Below, one piece after another: positions 56,264 to 64,000 of a DNA stretch of 64,000 nt; the stretch's first letter is position 1, and every line of letters begins with the position of its first letter. The DNA comes from Parasponia andersonii (Eukaryota > Streptophyta > Magnoliopsida > Rosales > Cannabaceae), in the NCBI GenBank assembly GCA_002914805.1, contig JXTB01000030.1, positions 1,437,782-1,501,781 of the forward strand. Direction: 5' to 3'. The translations under genes and the position numbers were made by a program. The notes beneath the pieces are model-generated. The model did not search any database. It was given only the letters and a program-made list of their open reading frames with translations, and was not told the origin of the DNA.

Positions 56264-58929
56264 CGACCCGATTTTTAAGACCGATATTTACGTATATTCT
56301 TAACTTAATTTATTCTTTTAAAAGTCACAAACTTAGACTATGAAAATTCATGATAGTTTTTTTTATTTATATAATTTTCTTAAGATAGTTAACCAATTAT
56401 TCTAAATGTCATATTAAGAAATTTATAGAAACTATTGAAGGAAATATTATTATTTTTTATGAGATTTAAATAATGCGCAACTAAAAGGCTTCTAGGTGAA
56501 AAGGGAGGTCATAAGTGGACCTCTTAAATTCCAAGCTCTCCTTAGACGGTTTAAGTCTTTTTAACAAAGCTCATTTAGTCTTACATTTGTTTAAATCAAT
56601 ATATTAGATAATAAAACAATATAATTATTTAAAAATCTTTAATTACTGAAAATATACTACAAGATAATGTATATATATGGTATTCTATAAAGGGATATTT
56701 AGATAAAATTAGTCATATTGTATATAGCAAAATGATTACTTAATTTTAGAGACATAATTAAACTTAAAATTTAGATTTCATACTTAAACATTTCATCTAG
56801 TTATTAATTTAAAAAAATATATGACTTAATCCTACATATTTAAGTAAACTGTATCGTTCAAAGAGAAGATAACTTATACATAAATTTATAGTGGTGGTAT
56901 CCCAAAGCCTATGTCTCGTATCCATCTCCGCCTCGATTTTAGTCAATCCATCAATCAAAACAAAAGTTGCTTACTTTTGGTACCTACAACATGGACATTT
57001 ACACTACTTGAGCTTTCACTCAGTAAGTACAATTCATCTCATAAAATTTTTCATACAAATAATATTTTATGAAAGTTCAATTTTTGCATCCTTGTGTAAT
57101 GTTTCAACTTGTATTTTATGAAGAAATCTTTTATCACATATGTTATTGTAAAATCTTTTATCTTTCTTATAGGTCCTTGTGTACGTACCAAGTGCGCACT
57201 TATCGACTGAAAATCAGGAGAGCGACCTTACTAAAATACCAACGGTCATAAATTTACATATTTTCCTCGGGAATCCTCACCTAATGGAGGTCGGTCTTAT
57301 CTTCCCTTAGAAATCCTCACCTAGTGGAGGTTGGTATGACACCTTAATATTCTTATCTTTTACTTAGTTTCTTCTTTAATATAAATGGTTATATCATATT
57401 TCAAACCAAAACTTATATTTCATATTCTTGATACTCCCTTAAATTGAAGTATATTTATCAAGTTATGAATAATATTGTAAAGTAAATTTACCTCATCTTA
57501 TTATCATAGGAGGCATGTATTTTCATAAGTACATATACAAGTCAAACAAATATCTCTTGTATAGGCAAAATATCACATTTAATAATATCAAATATTTTTA
57601 TTTCAAACAGAACATTCTTTTAAAACTATCCATGTTGTAGGTAAGATTGTACTTATCTTAAGTTTTTAGAAAATATTCTTCGTGCTTGCAGTGAAATACC
57701 ACACACTTAACCTTGTTGCAATCACGTGCCTCTTCTTTATCCTTTTTATTTATTATTCATGCATCAACATTCATTTTATATGTCAATATATGCTATCATT
57801 GGTCATATGAAACCAATTTTACGTATTTGAAAACATTCACAACATAAATCCTAAAATAATGTTTCATATTAAAATTGAAGAATTTTGGTGCGTAATGCGT
57901 AGTTAAGGAATTTCATATTCCAGTCCATAATTCTATTCATTCTAAAAATTTACACGAATCCATATGAAATAAACCAAAATCTAAAGATTATAGTTTAGAA
58001 TTTATAAACAATATTTATCACTATTTGTTTTTCTAATTTAGAATTTGTAATAAAATTGTTAAAGATGCGACTAAGCGAGAATGATTGAATTTTCGAGAGT
58101 GTTATATAAATCAAACAAACTTAAAATTTTAAAAGCACATCATTAATATTTTATAAGTTATGTATAATATTTGAAAATTCTAAAAAGATAATTTCATAGC
58201 ACTTTAATCACTTGTAATTATACCATTAGAATTTATTTCAGCATTTTAAAATATTGAAGCATTGTATATTCCGAAAATTATATTTAATTTTATAAACATC
58301 AAAAAATTATGAAAACTACAAAAAATGATCTTAGCATATATATGAACATATAGTTAAAATTTCAACTCAAAATAAAAATTTTTGCCCTTTGAAATCATAG
58401 AATCAATTATATAAAATCCTTTTTATAGCTTTTCTTAACTAACGACTAATTTGTATTAAATAATTTTTATAAAATTATAGGAGTAGAGTATAAAAGTAAA
58501 ACTTTTCAGAAATTAACTACAATATAGAAATACTTTTTATAAAAATTTCAGACCTTAATAAGGTCTCTAACTCTATATATATCATAGATTGAATTTAAAC
58601 CTAAGTGCAATATAATATATAAATCTTGAAAGACCAAGAGTTCTAAGAATTACCTTTTTTTTTTTCCTTGAAACTTGAAGAACTCTAAGAGGAAATTCTT
58701 GAAATCATAATAAATAAAATATAAACTTTGAGAGAAAGATGAAAGAACTTGATTATATTTATAAAAGAGTGCCTTTTTTATAGGCTAATTATGTACATAA
58801 AATATAATTAAAAATTAATTCAAAAAGAAATATTAATAATTATCACCACTTACCTAACTTTTTTTTTATTTTTTATCTTTTCATCATGCAATTAAATTAA
58901 TTTTATTAACCTAACTATGCTTCATCCAC
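56264..58929 (-). mobile_element. LTR-like core inside the large inverted repeat
   Basis: The left end TGTCACGACCCG (CGGGTCGTGACA on minus) matches a chromovirus LTR terminus. On the minus strand a TATA-like box (TATAAAAAAGGCAC, about 58771-58786) and a leader-like stretch follow. A 40-bp-spaced repeat of AATCCTCACCTARTGGAGGT lies at 57272 and 57312. Right end and target duplication are not clear. It could be a solo LTR that landed between the arms. Confidence 0.35.
57272..57335. repeat. Short direct repeat, 40-bp period
   Basis: AATCCTCACCTAATGGAGGT at 57272 and AATCCTCACCTAGTGGAGGT at 57312, each followed by YGGT. Confidence 0.75.
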
Positions 58930-59790
58930 TTAAAAAAAATAATTTATTATCTTATTATATCTACATTTAATATCTATAAAATCTATATAATGGATATACC
59001 ATTCAAATAACTAATGCATTATTATATAATTTACCTAATTTTTGTTTTGTTTTCTAATGTAATTAATAAATTTATTTTATTTTAATTGTAATAATATATA
59101 AATAAAATATGTTAATGATCTTTTATATTATCTTCCATTCATATAAGTGAAATGATGAATATATATGCATATTATTAAAATGTGTTAATGGCTACACCAC
59201 TAATTCTTCTTTTACTATTTATATATATGTATATATATATATATATATTTCTTACTTGTGACTATTTAACTTATTACTTGGACTTGAAATATTTACTTCA
59301 ACTTGGCTCTTCTATTATCTATTAGGCCAAGATAAATAATATTGGGCTAAAGGATTAAAACCCAATGATAATTACAAATAAGAATACTAATAATTTTAAA
59401 TTTGGACTTTCCTATTATCTATTAGGTCAAGATAAATGATTATTGAACTCAAATAATTTAGGGCCCAATAGTAAACATGATTAACTAGGCCTATTTCTTA
59501 TTAATAACAATAGCTATATATGCTGTAAAATGATTACTTGCAATTAGGCACATCAACTTGGCTTTCTTCTATGTATCTCACTGCACCATATTCACAAAAT
59601 TTATTAGTGTATAACTACTAAATTTCTATGATCAAAGAAATGAAATATACATAATAAAATTTTAGACAAGAAAATTAACATGATAAATTCATTCTTCAAA
59701 AGAATACACTAATATTAAAAGATCATGATAAATAATTATTAAAATATTTTTTTTTTCAAGTCTAGGGTTTTCTCAAGTTTTAGATAAACA
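58930..59790. repeat. Large inverted repeat, right arm
   Basis: Partner of 55397-56258, with a TA microsatellite at 59222-59250. The inner boundaries of both arms (GTAGATATAATAAGATAAT and its complement) adjoin the LTR-like core. Confidence 0.8.
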
Positions 59791-60101
59791 TAGGCATAAA
59801 ATATATGAAACGAAAAAAAAGAATAAAAGGACTTCAAATATATGTTATATACTAACAAACAATCACAGATAGCTAAAATTATAATATGCCAAATAAAAAT
59901 ACATGCTTTTAATATGTTAATGAACAATGACAAAAAAAAAGAATAAAGTTAATATATATCGACTAAAAATATATACTTTAATATAGGTCTTATAAAAACA
60001 TTGTTTTTTTCTCCATTCCTAATTTTATGATCATTAAAAATTAAAATTAAAAAAGAAAAAAGAAAAAAGTAGCTACCATATCTTATAATTAACATAACAA
60101 T

Positions 60102-60279
60102 AGAACTCACGAAGTGAGTTAGCTTAAATGATAAGAGCACCCACTATCTAGGATCTCGGTCTTAGATTTGAGTCACACTAGGAGTAGGCTTGAAAACCTA
60201 TTATTCTAATAGAGGTATTTTCCTTCAATTTGTAATAAGTAGATGTCATTAGTTAAGTCCCACTTTTTTTATTAAAAAA
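60102..60279 (+). mobile_element. tRNA-derived SINE with target duplication
   Basis: GAGTTAGCTTAAATGATAAG (A-box-like) is followed about 45 bp later by AGATTTGAGTCAC (B-box-like) and a body ending in T/A-rich sequence. Flanks AACATAACAAT (60091-60101) and AACATAATAAT (60280-60290) agree at 10 of 11 positions. Sequence differs from the 13.5-kb SINE, so this is another family. Confidence 0.65.
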
Positions 60280-60366
60280 AACATAATAATGTAATTATCA
60301 TAAATTAATTACAAACTAAAATAATGAGAAAATTTGGTAAAAATATGAAATAACTTATGCTTCGTA

Positions 60367-60892
60367 TTAAACTACACTAGTATAAAGGTGACATTATAAT
60401 AAATAATACCAAGAATAACGACTAATATTTAAACAAGTAAAAAAAAGAGTATAATACAAGAACGCAATTCTAAATAACTATATAAAAATACTATAAATAC
60501 CTTCAAACTAATTAAAAACAAAGAAAAAGAAAAAAGAAAATTATATATTACGATGTTAACATATTTTTATTAAATAATTATGTAATGTCATAGCAATATT
60601 ATTTATGTATAAAATAATCAATATTTTATATTAATTATATTTTGAATTATTGTTCGTATCATAAGCAGATTAATGTATTGAAGGTATTTATAGTATTTTT
60701 GTATAGTTATTTGGAATTACATTCTTGTATTATACTCTTTTTTCTACTTGTTTAAATATTAGTTGTTATTCTTGGTATTATTTATTGTAATGTCACCTAT
60801 ATTCTAATTTAGTTTAATAAAATAAAAATATGTTAATATCATAATATATAATTTTCTTTTTTTCTTTTTCTTTGTCTTTAATTAGATAAATA
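60367..60892. repeat. Interleaved inverted repeats A-B-A'-B'
   Basis: Segment A (60367-60506) and segment B (60507-60578) adjoin. A' (60678-60817) is the near-perfect reverse complement of A, and B' (60819-60892) of B, but their order is A' then B', not B' then A'. A contains AGTATAATACAAGAA, B contains AAAACAAAGAAAAAGAAAAA. AT-rich and noncoding. Confidence 0.8.
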
Positions 60893-60904
60893 ATAAAATA
60901 AAAT

Positions 60905-62080
60905 TGGAAAATTTTCTATCATCGAGACGTTAGTATAAGCAACGTCGTCAGTGTCTTATAGATGAAGACTTTGTACTTAACAACAATGATATGTTGGATC
61001 ATGAACATGGAAATTCTAATACAGTCCTACAAAATATTCGTTGATCAAGGCTCATTCTAATGTCAAATTTCACGAGTCGTGAAAGATATTTTTTTCATTC
61101 AGCTAAGCCATCGATATTAAATAATTTCTATCCACATAGTAATTACTTTATTTATCTCTATAAAGATAGGGAAAAGAATATCCCTATTATTGTAAGTTTA
61201 ATTTATTATACATCTTTTCACTTTTAACGCATGTTCAATACTATATTATAGGTGATATTAATAAATATCACGATCTCGGAGATTGTTCGTGCATCTACAA
61301 TCATTGTGGTACATTTTTTGGTCTAATGAATTTGGCAAAAAAATTTACCTACCAACGTATAATTTATGTTCTGAAGATAGAAAAGTTAAACTTCCTCCGA
61401 TAAAAATTCCTTCTCCTATGTTGGACAAATTACTTGATTATTAAGGAGGGCCTTTAAATACATATTTCTAAAAAATATTCTAACTTTTAATTATATGTTT
61501 GCTTTTACATCTTTTGGAGCAAACATAGAATAAAATATCAGAAATTCAGATAGGCTATATATTTTCAAAATTAGTGGTCCAGTACATCATTTTATGGGAA
61601 CATTCTTGCTAACAAATAATAATCCTCTGAGATTTTCTCAATTATATATATGTGGTATAGAAAATGAAATTGAAAACTGAATGTCGGTATTTTCATTCGA
61701 TAATACATAAAAGGGTTTAACACAAAATAATTGTTGAAAACTTAATTAATAAACTTAATGAAAATAATAAATTAGTAAAACTTTTCCTTATGATTAAAGA
61801 TAGATATAATGAGAATGAAATTCTATCTATGAAATTAAAATTAATAGAACACCGACCTATGGATAATAATCAATATGACTTACCTACTTCAAACGATATA
61901 GGAGTTTTAATTGTTAGAGATATTGGAAAATATGAAGAAGGAAGAGACATTATAATTTAAGATAAAACGAATGATTTACAAAGAATCACAAAATTGCACC
62001 CATCTTATATGGCGAGACAATATCTATTCTTATTTCCATATGGAGATGATGTATGGCTACAAAATTAACATAAGTTGGAA
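60905..62080 (+). pseudogene. Helitron Rep/helicase N-terminal region, relic
   Basis: Text in shifting frames reads DLGDCSCI then CGTFFGL, YNLCSEDRKVKLPPIKIPSP, then SGPVHHFMGTFL, FSQLYICGIENEIEN, KLFLMIKDRYNENE, YDLPTSNDIGVLIV and LHPSYMARQYLFLFPYG. This order (CxYCGAxFW, CCxxGKVxLP, LYIYDTxxEVxNR, ELHPSYxALQYPLLFPYG) is the N-terminal Helitron-like domain of plant RepHel proteins. A small intron (about 61192-61251, GTAAGT to TTATAG) may lie near the start. The Rep HUH motifs and helicase are absent. Many stops. Confidence 0.75.
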
Positions 62081-62169
62081 AGTAGATAGACCTGGAAAAT
62101 AACCCTCAACAAGTAGAGTACCTATGAGAGTATTCTATTGTTATGAATTACAACAACAATAAAATGTAA

Positions 62170-63480
62170 ACAATATCTTACCAAAAGTGGAATACCTTTT
62201 CCACAATATATAATTGGTATAAACTTACAATTGCAAGTATACAAGTTACAACAAGTAATATAGAAAGTAAGATAGTATTATTCTCACAAAGAGTACTTGA
62301 TTCAAAATTGCTAAATACTAACCAAAACTAGCTTCCAATTTATCCAAATGACAATAATTGATTGTTTTAAGTAAGAATCAAAATGTAAATAATAATGTAA
62401 AAGACAAGAATAGAAATTGAAAATAAGCAGCCATAGATTGTTCTTAAAGCAATGACAAGGAACCTAGGGATGCAATCTACTCTCTAACTCTTCCAACTAC
62501 TAGTTTTCACACAATTCAATTATCCAATTAGAGTTGACGACAGAAAATTCAATTATATTCACAAACTCTTTTCCAAGATATAAGTAAAAATACCTAGATA
62601 AGATAATATGTTACTCCTAACATAAATTGACTAGTTTCATTTAGTTAGTTATTCTCAAAAAAGGTTGTACAAATCATATAGAGATATTCCTATCCTATGT
62701 AAACTCACCCTATATTAGGCAATCTTATGTTGTTCTATCTAAGTCTAAATCTAAATTTTTCTTCCCAAATTTATATAGGTTTCACAATATAACTCTATTT
62801 AATAGCAATTAAAATAGATGCATTCATCTCAAAATAGAACAATCAACTCAACAATAGATATCAAGAACAATAGAGGAAAACAAAATGATTACATTATATT
62901 AGAGGTTCAATTACCTCTATAGAAATCAAGTTTAGCTCATATTTATATAAAATAAATATCAACAAATATAAAAAGAATGATACATATTTATTTACAAAAA
63001 ATAGAAGAGAAAGACAAGAGCAAAAGCAAAGAAACAACTCTTTTGAAGCTTCCAATCTGATTTCTAGGACTTGAATCCCCTTCTGTGGTATTGTTTCAAC
63101 CCTTGGCTACTAGGGTTTTTCGGCTCCCTACTAGATAAGAGAAGAGAAAGCTAAATATAAGAAGCTACGAATCAAAATCAGGGAATTCTGCGAGCTGTTC
63201 TACACTTTTTAGTGTTGCAGCGCTAAAAGGCTAGACTTGTTACAAGGCAAAGGTAAGAATGGGTGGTATAGTGCTGAAATGTGGCATTGTGATGCCATTT
63301 CCCTTTACGAGTTAGCACTGTGAAATGGCACTGTGGCCCCACTCTTTCCAAGTCATGGTACTATGGTGCCATGGAATGGCACCGTAGCGCCAACTCCATA
63401 GAGGTATTGGTATTGTGGTGCCAACTTTCTAAGGTATTGGTGTTATGGTGCCATTGGTATGAAGGGAGGTAGTTTGAAAA
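62170..63480 (-). mobile_element. Noncoding LTR-retroelement-like block with TGGTGCCA words
   Basis: No coding frame. 62215-62310 holds ATTGCAAGTATACAAG and GTATTATTCTCACAAAGAG phrases that I know from noncoding parts of large plant LTR-element derivatives. 63270-63460 is packed with GTGGTGCCA, TGGCACCGTAGCGCC and related words in near-tandem order. Ends are not defined. Confidence 0.35.
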
Positions 63481-63772
63481 ATTATTTAACGGCAAGAAGA
63501 GTTTATTGGGCTTACACAATGAAAAGGCTGAGGAATTGACTCTATAGGGAGGGGGGACTATAGATATTATATTTAACGGGTAGGCTTAAAAGGCTCAACC
63601 GATCCAAAATCGCCTATATCATTTCTTCTATTTTCATACTACTTAGGATTTCACCTCGATTGATAATTAAAGAGGATCTAAGATGATATGAGACTAAATT
63701 ATTTTCTAAGCCATATGTATAAAATTACTCTAAGCAATTCAAGGCTAAATACTCACAATTATGTGTAAAATA

Positions 63773-64000
63773 TGTAAAAACCCGGAATTTTCGAGGGTAA
63801 TTTGGACATTTTACCAATTTTTCGGATAAAATATTGTGGGGACTAATTTGAAAAAGTTTTGTTCAGATGGACTAAATTGCAAATTTTGGGGGACTAGATT
63901 GTTAGAGATTTGAAATTTTGGGGATTTATGTGCAATTTTTGAAAAATTGCACAGCCCAATAAAGAGGGGCCACGTGCACATCTTTTTCTCCTCTCTCTCT
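63773..64000 (+). repeat. Start of a chromovirus-type LTR, cut by the window edge
   Basis: TGTAAAAACCCGGAATTTTCG followed by three GGACTAAATTG-like phrases (63839, 63870, 63891) is like the beginning of Tekay/Del-type LTRs. The rest lies outside the window. Confidence 0.45.

Noticed and set aside
60115-60190. True tRNA gene
   Set aside because: A and B boxes are present but no acceptor or anticodon stems fold; a SINE with target duplication explains it better.
1-64000. CRISPR arrays, bacterial operons or phage
   Set aside because: All recognisable coding is plant transposon-derived; tandem repeats seen are short and lack repeat-spacer form.

Overview
This window looks like AT-rich, transposon-filled chromosomal DNA of a flowering plant, probably a eudicot. 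The signs are Ty1/copia elements of SIRE and Tork type, a Tat-type Ty3/gypsy element with two RNase H domains, MITEs, tRNA-derived SINEs, and MuDR- and Helitron-type remnants. All family names come from protein motifs read by eye, and species cannot be fixed. I found no intact host gene, no rRNA or tRNA gene and no CRISPR array. Almost every coding stretch is a decayed transposon gene, so the window is mainly a record of nested insertions.

Layout. 1-8968: minus-strand Tat-lineage Ty3/gypsy element with 5' LTR (8356-8968), PBS, gag, PR, RT, RNase H, archaeal-type RNase H and integrase. Past the integrase lies a GC-richer block with a plus-strand, intron-containing gene relic (1191-2678); no 3' LTR is visible. 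9-15 kb: a 0.7-kb Tourist-like MITE, a SINE with an 11-bp target duplication, and two copies of a small MITE next to TA microsatellites. 15.9-19.4 kb: the 3' end of a copia element, an LTR-element-like noncoding block, a foldback sequence and another SINE. 19466-27064: a complete-ended SIRE-type copia element (1.6-kb LTRs, TTTCT target duplication) whose pol has lost integrase and most of RT. 27-38.7 kb: mostly noncoding, with two MITEs, a pair of dispersed repeats, a fragment of an MSP1-like AAA-ATPase gene and LTR-like sequence. 38.7-49.1 kb: a three-level nest, an outer plus-strand copia split by a minus-strand Tork-type copia (40325-47044), itself split by a solo copia LTR (44452-46102). 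49.1-51.1 kb: a MuDR-type MULE with a tandemly duplicated N-terminal exon, cut off at its first catalytic Asp by a CACTA-like terminus. 51-60 kb: AT-rich DNA, T-rich on the plus strand at first, then two ~850-bp inverted arms around a 2.7-kb LTR-like core. 60-64 kb: a SINE with target duplication, an unusual interleaved inverted-repeat pair, a Helitron Rep/Hel relic, an LTR-element-like block, and the start of another LTR cut by the window edge.

The genes do not form a pathway. Each cluster is the gag-pol or transposase set of one element, and the useful information is relative order of insertion. The most unusual signals are: a long palindrome in the SIRE LTRs whose central bases differ between the two LTRs in a symmetric, palindrome-preserving way; TTGCAA-centred motifs spread through the same element, also inside its coding part; the A-B-A'-B' inverted-repeat arrangement near 60.4-60.9 kb; and the large inverted repeat at 55.4-59.8 kb.
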